DNA of 64,000 nt from Rhizobium hidalgonense (lineage in GTDB: Bacteria; Pseudomonadota; Alphaproteobacteria; Rhizobiales; Rhizobiaceae): positions 1-64,000 of the forward strand of contig NZ_LODW01000127.1 of assembly GCF_002914525.1 (NCBI RefSeq). The letters run 5' to 3'. The notes beneath the pieces are model-generated. The model saw only the letters and a list, made by a program, of their open reading frames with translations. It did no database searches and was not told the origin of the DNA. The position numbers and the translations under genes were made by a program. Position 1 is the first letter of the stretch, and each line of letters begins with the position of its first letter. Shown piece after piece: positions 42,110-51,001 of the stretch.

Positions 42110-42562
42110 ATGGAAGCGATTATTGAGGCTGGGACTATAAAGGATGTTGAGCCATGGGCGCAGCTTCGCCTTGCGCTATGGCCGCATCACTCGCTTGAAG
42201 ATCATCGAGCAGAGTTGGGCCGGGCGTTTCTTTCAGAAAGTGGAGAAGCCGTCGCGTTCATAGCTCGAAATGCTGCGAATGAAGCTGTCGGGTTTGCTGA
42301 GGCCACTCTGCGACATGATTATGTGAACGGATGCAGCAGTTCACCCGTTCTGTTTCTCGAAGGCATTTATGTCCGCCCCGTTGACAGGCGAAAGGGTATC
42401 GCACGGTTGCTTTGCAATTCCGTTGCCGATTGGGGGAAGTCGCTTGGCTGTGTCGAGTTTGGCTCTGACGCGCTGCTTGAGAATTCAGCCAGCCATGCGC
42501 TCCATACCGCTTTAGGGTTTGAGGAGACGCAGCGCGTCGTGTTCTTCCGAAAGCCATTGTAG
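42110..42562 (+). CDS. GNAT acetyltransferase, AAC(6')-I-like
   Basis: The 150-residue product strongly resembles the chromosomal aminoglycoside 6'-N-acetyltransferases of enterobacteria (AAC(6')-Iaa/Iy type): LRLALWPHHSLEDH at the start, HDYVNGCSSSPVLFLEGIYVRP then RRKGIARLL (acetyl-CoA loop) and HALHTALGFEETQRVVFFRK at the end. It should acetylate an amine, possibly aminoglycosides. The gene is visibly less GC-rich than its neighbours. ATG 42110 follows AAGGG. Actual resistance activity cannot be read from sequence. Confidence 0.85.
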   Translation: MEAIIEAGTIKDVEPWAQLRLALWPHHSLEDHRAELGRAFLSESGEAVAFIARNAANEAVGFAEATLRHDYVNGCSSSPVLFLEGIYVRPVDRRKGIARLLCNSVADWGKSLGCVEFGSDALLENSASHALHTALGFEETQRVVFFRKPL

Positions 42563-42658
42563 GCCGTCGAGAAACTCACTCGCAACGGTTGGAGTTTCGC
42601 GACACATTTCAGTTGCGGTCTGTGGAGCGATCCGGCGGCCACATTGCTGCAATAGGGT

Positions 42659-44059
42659 TCAATCGACGAATTCGACCGTCACTCCCGGCTTAACCATCTT
42701 GGCAAGCTCGGTCGCATCCCAATTGGTCAGGCGGATACAGCCGTGGCTCTGGGTGCGGCCGATCTTGGAAGGCTCTGGCGTGCCGTGGATGCCGTAGGTC
42801 GGCCTGGACAACGCCATCCAGACGGTGCCGACGGGGCCGTTCGGGCCGGGCGGAATGTTGAGGATCTTGTCGTTGGCGCCCTGCTGGAAATTGATCTTCG
42901 GATTATAGGTGTAGCCGGGATTGAATGCGACGCGCTCGACCGTCACGGTGCCTGACGGCGAGGGCGTGTCGGTGGAGCCGATCGATGCCGGATAGGCGGC
43001 AATGAGATTGCCGGCGCCGTCATAGGCAAAGACCTGCTTGCGGGCTTTGTCGGCGATGATGCGGGCGACCTCGCCGCTCTTCGGCTCGCCCGGATTGACG
43101 ACCTTGATGACGGTGCCGGCAACGCTGAAATCGGCGCCGGGGTTCATCTCCTTCAGGAAGGCCTCGTCCATGTGGAAGCGCTCGGCCAGCATTTCGGTGG
43201 TCGATGTATAGGCAAGCGACGGTAGCAGCGCCTTATGCGAATAGTCTTCCGGGATCTGTGCGACGAAGGGGCCTGCCGCATCGGCCGGGGTGATCGTGTA
43301 GCTGACGACGGGCAGGCCGCCGTTCATGCGTAGTTCTTCCAGAATGGCATCCGTGTCGTTGGGGTCGAGCTTGGAGCCGGTCATCTGGTCATAGGCATAG
43401 ATCGACTTGGTGACATTCGAGCCCATATGGCCGTCGATGACGCCGGGCGAGATGCCGGCGCGATCGAGAAAGACCTGCAACGCGACGATCTCGGGCTTCG
43501 ACTTGTTCTTCAGCGTGATAACCGGTTCATCAGGCGCGGCCGTGGGCGCGTCGGCGGGCGGGATCTGCTGGTCGGGGTCGATCGAGGCATAGTTGTCGCC
43601 GGACTGCGGATTGCCGATGCTGTTGTCCTGGGGATAAGGCTGCTCGCCGAGCGGCCGGCGTTCGATCGCCGCATCGCGCGGGATGCCGCCGGTGACCGCA
43701 CCACGCTCGGAATAACGCGTGTCGCCATAGGTGTTGTCGTCGGCATAATAGGGATCGTTGCCGCCCTGGTCGGCATAGACATCGCGCGGACCGGGCCGCG
43801 GCGGATAGTAGCCGCGGGCGCGCATCTCGGTGGCGACAACGTTGCCGTAGTCATCGATCAGCACGCGGTTGCCGCTGCGGTCGCGGGCGTAGTTATAGCC
43901 GCGCGGGACATAATCGAGGATCTCGCCGGTCGGCGTGACCAGCACGACGTCGCTCTGGCGGCGGTCGCGGAACTGCTGCGCGCCGGCCTCCGGTGCTGCC
44001 GCCGTAATGGCTGCCAGCACGGCCGCAAGCGAAAATGCCGACTTCAAAAAGCGATTCAC
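42659..44059 (-). CDS. L,D-transpeptidase (YkuD family), secreted
   Basis: The 466-residue protein has a signal peptide (FLKSAFSLAAVLAAITAAAPEAGAQ, cleavage near 28), a low-complexity Tyr/Asp/Pro-rich linker (about 30-180), a peptidoglycan-binding-type segment (EIVALQVFLDRAGISPGVIDGHMGSNV, about 190-230), and a C-terminal YkuD domain ending with HGTPEPSKIGRTQSHGCIRL, where the catalytic Cys is about residue 441. It makes 3-3 crosslinks or anchors proteins in peptidoglycan; L,D-crosslinking is prominent in Rhizobiales. A possible stress promoter lies at 44179-44204. Confidence 0.92.
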   Translation of the reverse strand: MNRFLKSAFSLAAVLAAITAAAPEAGAQQFRDRRQSDVVLVTPTGEILDYVPRGYNYARDRSGNRVLIDDYGNVVATEMRARGYYPPRPGPRDVYADQGGNDPYYADDNTYGDTRYSERGAVTGGIPRDAAIERRPLGEQPYPQDNSIGNPQSGDNYASIDPDQQIPPADAPTAAPDEPVITLKNKSKPEIVALQVFLDRAGISPGVIDGHMGSNVTKSIYAYDQMTGSKLDPNDTDAILEELRMNGGLPVVSYTITPADAAGPFVAQIPEDYSHKALLPSLAYTSTTEMLAERFHMDEAFLKEMNPGADFSVAGTVIKVVNPGEPKSGEVARIIADKARKQVFAYDGAGNLIAAYPASIGSTDTPSPSGTVTVERVAFNPGYTYNPKINFQQGANDKILNIPPGPNGPVGTVWMALSRPTYGIHGTPEPSKIGRTQSHGCIRLTNWDATELAKMVKPGVTVEFVD

Positions 44060-44178
44060 GTCTCACACCTCGAACAGTGACTGGCCGACACACACCTGCG
44101 AATTTTGACGCTAGTGTGGAATTTATGAAAGCGTGCTGAACAAAATATGAAAATCACTAAGATTTCCTTTTACTCATA

Positions 44179-44204
44179 AACGTTTGCGTCTCCGTGTCAG
44201 TTCC
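44179..44204 (-). promoter_or_regulatory. possible EcfG/RpoE2-type promoter for the L,D-transpeptidase gene
   Basis: On the minus strand GGAAC (44204-44200) is followed after 18 bases by GTT (44181-44179), still within the GGAAC-N18/19-TT consensus. The leader would be about 110 nt, longer than for the two other stress promoters, so this is weaker. Confidence 0.35.
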
Positions 44205-44312
44205 GCAAAATCCCTGGTTGCGGCAAAAACACAAGATGGGAATGGCGCCGATTGACGAATGACGGCGCAAAACCTAACGCTGAGGCGGGCATAAACCCTC
44301 AAGGAGACTGCG

Positions 44313-45152
44313 ATGATCGAATTTGCCGCCGCAAGCGGGCCGCACCTGATGCTGGATGAAACATCGGTGCTGGATATCGGCGGATGCATCGTCGAAGGTG
44401 TCGACATCGCGCCGAAGCGCGCCATTCCCGACGACGGCGATCCGCGAATCGATCACTCGCTCGAAGGCTTCCTCTTCACCTGCGGGCCGGACCATATCCG
44501 CCATCGCCAGCCGATCGCCGGCCGCGCCCACGGTAATGTCTATCCGCTGCACGGATCGGCCTCCGGCCATGCGGCCAAGGTGCTGTGGACGAAGTTTGAG
44601 AAGGGCAATGCCGAATGCCGCGCCGACATCGACATCGTAACCATCGAGGGACTGCCGCAGCGCATCGAGCGGCTATGGCGAATCGACGGGGCGACCGGTG
44701 AGGTGCAGCTCGAGGACCGGGTCGTCAACACCAGCGACCAGACGGTGCCGACCTTCCTGATGTACCACATGAACACCGGCGGCAAATGGCTGGACGAGGA
44801 CACACGGCTCGAAGGCCAGATGCTGGAAAATGGCGGTTTCCCCTGGACGTTCGGCGAGGAGCCGGGCGGCATCTTCTGCGTGCCGGCGCCGGCGACGGAG
44901 GAGGGCTTCGCGGAAATCCGCCTCGGACCGATCGCTGCGATCGGCGGCAGGACGCTCCGTGTCCGTTTCCGCGCCGACACGCTGCCCTATCTGCAGGTCT
45001 GGCGAAACCAGAAGGCGCCGGCTCATATCATCGGCATCGAGCCGGTTTCGCATCGCTGGGTGTTGCGCGACGAGCTTGAGGCAGCCGGCGAGTTCAACAT
45101 GCTGGCGCCCGGCGAAAGCCGCAGCTACGCGCTAACCTTTGCCTTTGTGTAA
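44313..45152 (+). CDS. DUF4432 / aldose-1-epimerase-like protein
   Basis: The 279-residue beta-sandwich protein resembles the DUF4432 group of galactose-mutarotase-like folds: GPDHIRHRQPIAGRAHGNVYPLHG near residues 57-80 and FLMYHMNTGG around 150 contain His residues at positions typical of mutarotase pockets. It may act on a sugar; the exact role is unknown. ATG 44313 has AAGGAG upstream. First of three small plus-strand genes ending at 45979. Confidence 0.75.
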   Translation: MIEFAAASGPHLMLDETSVLDIGGCIVEGVDIAPKRAIPDDGDPRIDHSLEGFLFTCGPDHIRHRQPIAGRAHGNVYPLHGSASGHAAKVLWTKFEKGNAECRADIDIVTIEGLPQRIERLWRIDGATGEVQLEDRVVNTSDQTVPTFLMYHMNTGGKWLDEDTRLEGQMLENGGFPWTFGEEPGGIFCVPAPATEEGFAEIRLGPIAAIGGRTLRVRFRADTLPYLQVWRNQKAPAHIIGIEPVSHRWVLRDELEAAGEFNMLAPGESRSYALTFAFV

Positions 45153-45223
45153 GTGAAGTGTTGTTGACGCTTGCCGGCCTCCCGTCGTAGACCTTCAGCC
45201 CACGATTTTGAGGAGACAAGACG

Positions 45224-45562
45224 ATGGATATTCGCCAGATCGACGATGAATATTCTGTTTCGGGCCAGATCACGCTTGAGGAGCTCGACGAGATCAAGGC
45301 GCTGGGGTTCAAATCGATCGTCTGCCATCGCCCCGACCATGAGAGCCCCGATCAGACGTCGTTCTCGGTCATCGAGGCGCGCGCTAGAGAACTTGGACTC
45401 GATATCGCTCATGTGCCTGTCGGGCCGATGGGGGTGACCGAAGAAGCGGTGCAGGGTATGGTCGATGCGCTCGACGAATTCCCGCGGCCGATGCTCGGCT
45501 ATTGCCGCTCCGGCGCCCGCTCGACGGCGATCTACCAAAAGACCCACCATATCCGTAGCTAA
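45224..45562 (+). CDS. TIGR01244-type (DUF442) phosphatase-like protein
   Basis: The 112-residue protein starts MDIRQIDDEYSVSGQITLEELDEIKALGFKSIVCHRPDHE and has the Cys-based loop YCRSGARS (C-x5-R) of dual-specificity-phosphatase-like proteins. Stand-alone members correspond to the N-terminal domain of beta-lactamase-hydrolase-like (Blh) proteins linked to sulfide handling. Its ATG follows GAGGAGACAAG. Function unproven. Confidence 0.82.
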   Translation: MDIRQIDDEYSVSGQITLEELDEIKALGFKSIVCHRPDHESPDQTSFSVIEARARELGLDIAHVPVGPMGVTEEAVQGMVDALDEFPRPMLGYCRSGARSTAIYQKTHHIRS

Positions 45563-45634
45563 GCTCGTTCCGGCTGCCGATTTTCCGGCGCTGGACCGCA
45601 GCGCCGCCACCTTCCATTCACTCAGGAGACTACA

Positions 45635-45979
45635 ATGAGCATTAAGCGTATCGACGTCGGCGCGCGCATGAGCGGCGCCGTCATTCATGGCAACACGGTC
45701 TATCTCGCAGGCCAGGTCGGCGAGGGCGAAAGCGTCACCGATCAGTGCAAGTCCTCGCTTGCCGAAGTCGACCGGCTGCTGGCTGCATCCGGCAGCAACA
45801 AGTCGAAGATCCTGCAAACGATCATCTATCTCTCCGACATCGCTTATTTTGCCGAGATGAACGCCGCCTGGGAAGCCTGGATCGATCCGGCCAATCCGCC
45901 GGCCCGCGCCACCAGCGAAGCCAAGCTCGCCGCCCCGAAATACAAGGTCGAGTTCATCGTCACGGCCGCGATCGACTAA
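45635..45979 (+). CDS. RidA/YjgF-family protein
   Basis: The 114-residue protein fits the RidA fold: RMSGAVIHGNTVYLAGQVGEG at the start, LLAASGSNKSKILQTIIYLSDI in the middle, and the late PARATSEAKLAAPKYKVEFIVTA with the conserved Arg in PPARA that hydrolyses imines and enamines. Members deaminate reactive 2-aminoacrylate-type intermediates. SD CAGGAG precedes the ATG. The end is marked by a terminator shared with the convergent ThDP gene. Confidence 0.88.
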   Translation: MSIKRIDVGARMSGAVIHGNTVYLAGQVGEGESVTDQCKSSLAEVDRLLAASGSNKSKILQTIIYLSDIAYFAEMNAAWEAWIDPANPPARATSEAKLAAPKYKVEFIVTAAID

Positions 45980-46003
45980 AGGTCGCCGCAGGTCTGTTCC
46001 TCG

Positions 46004-46063
46004 AAGCCGGTGGGTGCGTGAACTGACCCTGATTGGGGTCAGTCACGGACCTACCGGCTTTTT
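46004..46063. terminator. terminator between convergent genes
   Basis: AAGCCGGT (46004-46011) pairs with ACCGGCTT (46053-46060), enclosing a second stem CTGACCC/GGGGTCAG, followed by TTT. It overlaps the last codons of the minus-strand ThDP gene. Confidence 0.75.
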
Positions 46064-47709
46064 GTTTGCGCGATTTCCGACAGCGTGCGTGTCGGCGTGA
46101 TCGCTTCAGGATCGAGCTTCACCTCGATGATCGCCGGATTGCCGCTTTCGCGCGCCCGCAAAAAGGCGGGCGCGAATTGCTCCGTGCTTTCCACCGTCTC
46201 GCCATGGCCGCCATAGGCGCGGGCCAGGGCTGCGAAGTCGGGATTGGTCAGATCGGTATTGCTGACGCGGCCGGGATATTCGCGCTCCTGATGCATGCGG
46301 ATCGTGCCGTAGATACCGTTATTGACGACGACCGCGATGATTGGCAGGCCGTAGCGGATGGCGGTGGCAAATTCCTGGCCGTGCATCAGGAAACAGCCGT
46401 CGCCGGCAAAGCAGATGACTTCACGTTCGGGAAACAACCGCTTGGCGGCGACGGCGGCGGGCAGGCCGTAACCCATCGATCCGGAGGTGGGGGCGGCCTG
46501 GGTATTGAAGCGGCGAAAACGATGGAAGCGATGCACCCAGGTGGCGTAGTTGCCGGCGCCGTTGGTGAAGATCGTGTCCGGCCCGGTATTGGCCTCCAGC
46601 CACTCCATGATCGGCCCCATATGGACGGCGCCTGGGCCTGTCGCCGGCGGCTTCGACCAGGCGAGATAGGCCTGGTGCATGCGCTGCGTGCGTTCCGCCC
46701 AGTGCGGCTCGGCCGGTGCTTCCAAATCGGCAAGTGCCGCGACGAAATCGGCAGGTGCGGCGCAGATCGCGAGATCCGGGCGGTAGAGACGGCCGAGTTC
46801 GGAGGCATCGGGGTAGATATGCACGAGCGATTGCTGGGGGTAGGGGATGTCGATCAGCGTGTAGGACGAGGAGGGCATTTCCGACATGCGGGCGCCGAGC
46901 AGGATCAGCAGGTCGCTCTCCTTGATCTCCTTGGCGAGTGCCGGATTGATGCCGATGCCGACATCGCCGGCATAGCAGCGATGGAGATGATCGAACAGCA
47001 TTTGCCGGCGGAAGGAGCAGCCGACCGGCAGTTGGAAACGCTCGGCAAAGATGGCGAAATCGGCGACGGCATCGGCATCCCAGCGCGTGCCGCCGAGGAT
47101 CACCATCGGCCGCTCGGCCTTCAAGAGTCTTAGATAAAAGTCGTCGATCTGGCGGCGGCCGGGATGGGCCTCGACGCTGACATAGTGTTTGGCGCGGGGC
47201 ACTTCGACCTCGTCGCGCAGCATATCCTCCGGCAGCGTCAGCACCACGGGGCCGGGGCGGCCGGAGGTGGCGATCGCGAAGGCGCGGGTGACGAATTCGG
47301 GGATGCGGGCGGCATCATCGATCTCGCCCACCCATTTGGCGAATTCGGTGAAGGCGCGGCGGAATTCGACCTCCTGGAAGGCCTCGCGCTCGCGGGCTTC
47401 GCGCTGCACCTGGCCGATGAAGAGGATCATCGGGATCGAATCCTGCTTCGATATATGCAGGCCGGCGGAGGCGTTGGTGGCGCCGGGGCCGCGGGTGACC
47501 ATGCAAATGCCGGGTTCTCCGGTCAGCCTGCCCCAGCAATCCGCCATCATCGCCGCCCCGCCCTCCTGGCGGCAGACGAGCACGTCGATCTCGCTGTCGC
47601 GCAGCGCGTCGAGGACGGCGAGGAAACTCTCGCCTGGTACGCAGGACAGACGCTTGACGCCGTTCGCCTTCAGCGCCTCGACAATCAGTTCCCCGCCCGT
47701 CTTTTTCAT
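46051..47709 (-). CDS. thiamine-diphosphate enzyme, acetolactate-synthase-like
   Basis: The 552-residue ThDP enzyme has the three-domain acetohydroxyacid-synthase layout: N-terminal pyrimidine domain with the catalytic Glu (VCRQEGGAAMMAD, about residue 50), central FAD/nucleotide-type domain (about 190-330), and C-terminal ThDP domain with GDGCFLMHGQEFATAIRYGLPIIAVVVNN. It lies 13 bp after a CaiB/BaiF CoA-transferase gene, an arrangement like that of oxalyl-CoA decarboxylase with formyl-CoA transferase, but substrate residues were not checked. ATG 47709 is used; the frame is open further upstream. Confidence 0.85.
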   Translation of the reverse strand: MKKTGGELIVEALKANGVKRLSCVPGESFLAVLDALRDSEIDVLVCRQEGGAAMMADCWGRLTGEPGICMVTRGPGATNASAGLHISKQDSIPMILFIGQVQREAREREAFQEVEFRRAFTEFAKWVGEIDDAARIPEFVTRAFAIATSGRPGPVVLTLPEDMLRDEVEVPRAKHYVSVEAHPGRRQIDDFYLRLLKAERPMVILGGTRWDADAVADFAIFAERFQLPVGCSFRRQMLFDHLHRCYAGDVGIGINPALAKEIKESDLLILLGARMSEMPSSSYTLIDIPYPQQSLVHIYPDASELGRLYRPDLAICAAPADFVAALADLEAPAEPHWAERTQRMHQAYLAWSKPPATGPGAVHMGPIMEWLEANTGPDTIFTNGAGNYATWVHRFHRFRRFNTQAAPTSGSMGYGLPAAVAAKRLFPEREVICFAGDGCFLMHGQEFATAIRYGLPIIAVVVNNGIYGTIRMHQEREYPGRVSNTDLTNPDFAALARAYGGHGETVESTEQFAPAFLRARESGNPAIIEVKLDPEAITPTRTLSEIAQTKSR

Positions 47710-47722
47710 AGTGATGCCTTTT

Positions 47723-48922
47723 TCATGACGATGCCTTCCTCTCAAGCTCGGTGAGTTCCGCCAGAATTTCTGTTTGATGCTCGCCGAGACGCGGGCTTGG
47801 CCTGGTGTAACGCAACGGCGTCTCCGACAGCACCACGGGCGTCCTGACCCCGGGGATTACGGTGCCGGCGGCGTCCGTAAGGTCGATGCGCAAGCCGCGG
47901 GCCTCAATTTGCGGGTCGGCGAACATCTCCTCGATCGTATTGATCGCGCCTGATGGAACCGCATTCTCCTCGCAGGCTTTCAGGAGATCCGCCTTCTGCC
48001 ATTTCAGCGTCTCGGTGGAGATGAGAAGGCGGACATCGCCGCGATTGGCGACGCGGGCCTTGTTGGTGGAAAAGCGCTCGTCGCCGGCAATTGTCTCCAG
48101 GCCGAGGATGGTGCAGAGGCGGCGGAACTGGCCGTCGTTTCCGACCGCGAGAATAAGATAACCGTCCGCCACCGGCACGACCTCATAGGGCGAGATATTC
48201 GGATGGGCATTACCAAGGCGGGTCGGTGCGGCGCTGGAGACCAGGTAGTTCATGTTCTGATTGGCGAGCACGGCCGATTGCACGTCGAGCAGCGCCATGT
48301 CGACGAACTGGCCTTCGCCCGTTTTCAACGCGTGGATCAGCGCAGCTTCGATCGCCGAAACGGCATAGATGCCGGTGAAGATATCGGCGATGGCAACGCC
48401 GGCCTTCATCGGCTGGCCGTCCGGCTCGCCTGTTATCGACATAAAGCCGGACATGCCCTGGACGATGTAATCATAGCCGGCGAGGCCGGCATAGGGGCCT
48501 GTCTGGCCGAAGCCGGTGATCGAGCAGTAGACGAGCTTCGGATTCAGCTTGCGCAGGCTGTCGTAATCGAGGCCGTATTTGACGAGGCCGCCAAGCTTGA
48601 AATTCTCGATCACTACATCGGCAGTCGATACGAGACGGCGGACGAGATCCTGGCCTTCGGGGGTCTTCAGATCGGCGGTGATCGAGCGCTTGCCGCGATT
48701 GGCGGCGTGATAATAGGCGGCCGAGAGGTTTTTGCCATCGGCACCTTCGACGAAGGGGGGGCCCCATTGGCGGGTATCGTCGCCGCCGTCCGGGTTTTCG
48801 ACCTTTATGACGTCGGCGCCGAGATCGGCGAGCATCTGCCCCGCCCAGGGGCCGGCGAGCACCCGGGCAAGCTCGATCACCCGGATGCCGGCAAGCGGCG
48901 GCTTCTTCGTCGTCTCCGTCAT
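47723..48922 (-). CDS. CaiB/BaiF-family CoA-transferase (class III)
   Basis: The 399-residue class III CoA-transferase starts PPLAGIRVIELARVLAGPWAGQMLADLGADVIKVE, the family signature, with the conserved catalytic Asp expected in the MALLDVQSAVLANQNM region (about 215), and a C-terminal small domain. It transfers CoA between carboxylic acids. Between a DMT transporter and a ThDP enzyme in the same operon, 13 to 16 bp spacings. A formyl-CoA/oxalate role is possible but other acids are equally likely. Confidence 0.88.
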   Translation of the reverse strand: MTETTKKPPLAGIRVIELARVLAGPWAGQMLADLGADVIKVENPDGGDDTRQWGPPFVEGADGKNLSAAYYHAANRGKRSITADLKTPEGQDLVRRLVSTADVVIENFKLGGLVKYGLDYDSLRKLNPKLVYCSITGFGQTGPYAGLAGYDYIVQGMSGFMSITGEPDGQPMKAGVAIADIFTGIYAVSAIEAALIHALKTGEGQFVDMALLDVQSAVLANQNMNYLVSSAAPTRLGNAHPNISPYEVVPVADGYLILAVGNDGQFRRLCTILGLETIAGDERFSTNKARVANRGDVRLLISTETLKWQKADLLKACEENAVPSGAINTIEEMFADPQIEARGLRIDLTDAAGTVIPGVRTPVVLSETPLRYTRPSPRLGEHQTEILAELTELERKASS

Positions 48923-48938
48923 ATTCCCTCGTCGGTTT

Positions 48939-49895
48939 CTACGGCGCCAGCGTCACCTCAGATGTATCGGATACAGGCTTTGAAGCAAAGCGGCGCTCGC
49001 GCCAGAGGATGTAGAAGCCCGATGCCATGATGATCATGATGCCGAGCCATTTGACCGCATTCGGAAAGTCGCCGAAAACCAGCCAGGCAAAGATCGTCGC
49101 CGAGACGATCTCGAAATATTGCAGCGGCGCCAGCGTCGAGGCCGGTGCTGCGCGATAGGCATAGACGCCGAAGATGCCGGCGATCGCGGCCATGGCGCCG
49201 ACGCCGGCGAGGTAGAACCAGGCGCTACCCACCGGCATGACGGGGTCGAAAAGATCGGAGCCGCTTCCTTCGCCGATAAAAAGCAGGATAGTGCAGAAGA
49301 GTAGACCCCAGATGCCCATCTGGAACTGCATCGCCCAGGGATCTTCCCGGTGCGAGAGGACGCGGGTCATCAGCACGAAGATCGCGATGCAGAGGGCGCT
49401 AAGGACAGGCAGAAGGGCGATAAAGCCGACCTCCTGGAAACTCGGCTGGATGATCAGCATGGCCCCGAAAAAGCCGACGCCGCAGGCGGTATAGCGCCGC
49501 CAGCCGATCGTCTCCTTCAGGAAAATGCCGCCGAGGATCGTCACGATGATCGGCTCGACGAAGAAGATCGCAATCGCGTCGGCAACCGCCATGTATTTCA
49601 GCGTGGTGACGAAAGAGATCATCGAGACGGTGATGATTAAGCCGCGGATAGCGTGGAACAGGCTCTGGCGCCAGGAGAAATCAGCAAAGCTCTGCCGCCA
49701 GATGACGATCGGCAGCATGAACAGCGCCTGCACGACGAAGCGGCCGGCGGTGACCTCGGCGGACGGGATGGTGACAACCGCAAGCTTGGCGAAAATATCG
49801 ATGAGCGGCGAAAACATCACCGACAGAAACATCAGCGCGAGCCCCGTCGTCACCTCGGAGGCTGAGGAAGCAGGGCGGGCGGAGGTGCTGCTCAT
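48939..49895 (-). CDS. EamA/DMT-superfamily transporter
   Basis: The 318-residue membrane protein has ten predicted helices in two EamA repeats (about 20-145 and 165-300), beginning GLALMFLSVMFSPLIDIFAKLAV. EamA proteins are usually exporters of metabolites. Start at 49895 (MSSTSARP) chosen because the longer frame adds a basic non-membrane tail without a ribosome site. It is the second gene of the minus-strand four-gene unit, 17 bp after the alpha/beta hydrolase gene. Confidence 0.85.
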   Translation of the reverse strand: MSSTSARPASSASEVTTGLALMFLSVMFSPLIDIFAKLAVVTIPSAEVTAGRFVVQALFMLPIVIWRQSFADFSWRQSLFHAIRGLIITVSMISFVTTLKYMAVADAIAIFFVEPIIVTILGGIFLKETIGWRRYTACGVGFFGAMLIIQPSFQEVGFIALLPVLSALCIAIFVLMTRVLSHREDPWAMQFQMGIWGLLFCTILLFIGEGSGSDLFDPVMPVGSAWFYLAGVGAMAAIAGIFGVYAYRAAPASTLAPLQYFEIVSATIFAWLVFGDFPNAVKWLGIMIIMASGFYILWRERRFASKPVSDTSEVTLAP

Positions 49896-49912
49896 GACGG
49901 AATCTCTTTCGC

Positions 49913-50842
49913 TCAGGATCTTACGACGGCCTCGTCGCACCATTCCACGAAGGCTGCAATCGCTGCATCAGCGCCGATCTCGTTCAGCGTTTCGTGCCGC
50001 ATGTCCTGATATATCTGAGTGCTGATACGAGAGAAGCCGCAGGCTTTCAAATGGTTTGACAGCCAGAGGATGGCTTTTCCACGTTCGGTGGCCGGATCCT
50101 CTCCACCGCCGACCAGATGGATCGGCATATCGCGCGGCAGCCGGTCCAAATAGAGCTTCTGCGGCGCGCGAAACGTCAGTTCGAAGAGATCGAGCCACAG
50201 CGACACCGAAGCATCGAAGCCGCAGAGCGGATCGGCGATATATTTGTCGACTTCACCGGGAAGGCGCGACAGCCAGTCGAACTCGGTGCGGCGGCCCGGA
50301 ATCGATTTTCCCCAGGCTGCGAAGGTGAGCTTCGGCAACAGGCCGCTCGGCACATCGGAGCCCTTCAGCATGCGCTCGGCCAAAAGGATCGCCTGGGCGG
50401 CGCGGCCGGCCAGGCCGACGGCGAAATTCGAATTCCAGACGGCGACGGCGTCGAAATCGGCCGGCGCCGTGACGGCTGTATTGAGGGCGATGAGGCCGCC
50501 CATCGAATGGCCGAAGAGGATGACCGGCAGGCCGGGATGGAGCATGGCCGCGTGGGCGCGCATGGTAAGGACGTCGCCGGTCACCCTGTCGACGCCGCCC
50601 CGCCGGGCGAAACGGCCGACCGGCGCGTCGGGCGCCGTCGTCTCGCCGTGGCCGCGGTGGTCATGGGCATAGACGTGATAACCGCGCGCCGCCATCGCTT
50701 CGGCAAAAGTGAGATAGCGTTTCGAATGTTCGGCGAGACCGTGCGATATCAACAGGATGCCGCGCCCCGGGCCGGCGGCCTCGGCATGGTGATAGGCGAG
50801 CGATGCTCCCGGCGCCGCGAGCCTTTGCGTTTCAGAAAACAT
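49913..50842 (-). CDS. alpha/beta hydrolase, lysophospholipase/monoacylglycerol lipase-like
   Basis: The 309-residue hydrolase has the oxyanion-type ISHGLAEHSKRY segment (about 33-44), the DHRGHGET motif, the nucleophile elbow GHSMGG (Ser about residue 113) and the C-terminal catalytic His in MRHETLNE, as in the PldB/MGL (hydrolase_4) group. It should cleave an ester of a fatty acid or similar. First gene of the unit hydrolase, EamA transporter, CoA-transferase, ThDP enzyme. Confidence 0.87.
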   Translation of the reverse strand: MFSETQRLAAPGASLAYHHAEAAGPGRGILLISHGLAEHSKRYLTFAEAMAARGYHVYAHDHRGHGETTAPDAPVGRFARRGGVDRVTGDVLTMRAHAAMLHPGLPVILFGHSMGGLIALNTAVTAPADFDAVAVWNSNFAVGLAGRAAQAILLAERMLKGSDVPSGLLPKLTFAAWGKSIPGRRTEFDWLSRLPGEVDKYIADPLCGFDASVSLWLDLFELTFRAPQKLYLDRLPRDMPIHLVGGGEDPATERGKAILWLSNHLKACGFSRISTQIYQDMRHETLNEIGADAAIAAFVEWCDEAVVRS

Positions 50843-51001
50843 CTGGATCCTCCCCGACGCAACAGACCAGATCAGCGTCCAAAAGCAACATCCATTCCGG
50901 GTTCATCCGATAACAAAATGCGGCAACGCTACGATTCAGGGTTGCGGACTTTTCATCTTCGTGCTTATTTGTTCCTGTATTGTTCTTTTTTGGGGGTTGA
51001 A

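Noticed and set aside
50117..51001. N-terminal extension of the RNase T2 frame
   Set aside because: It lies opposite the alpha/beta hydrolase gene; the secretion signal starts at 51002.
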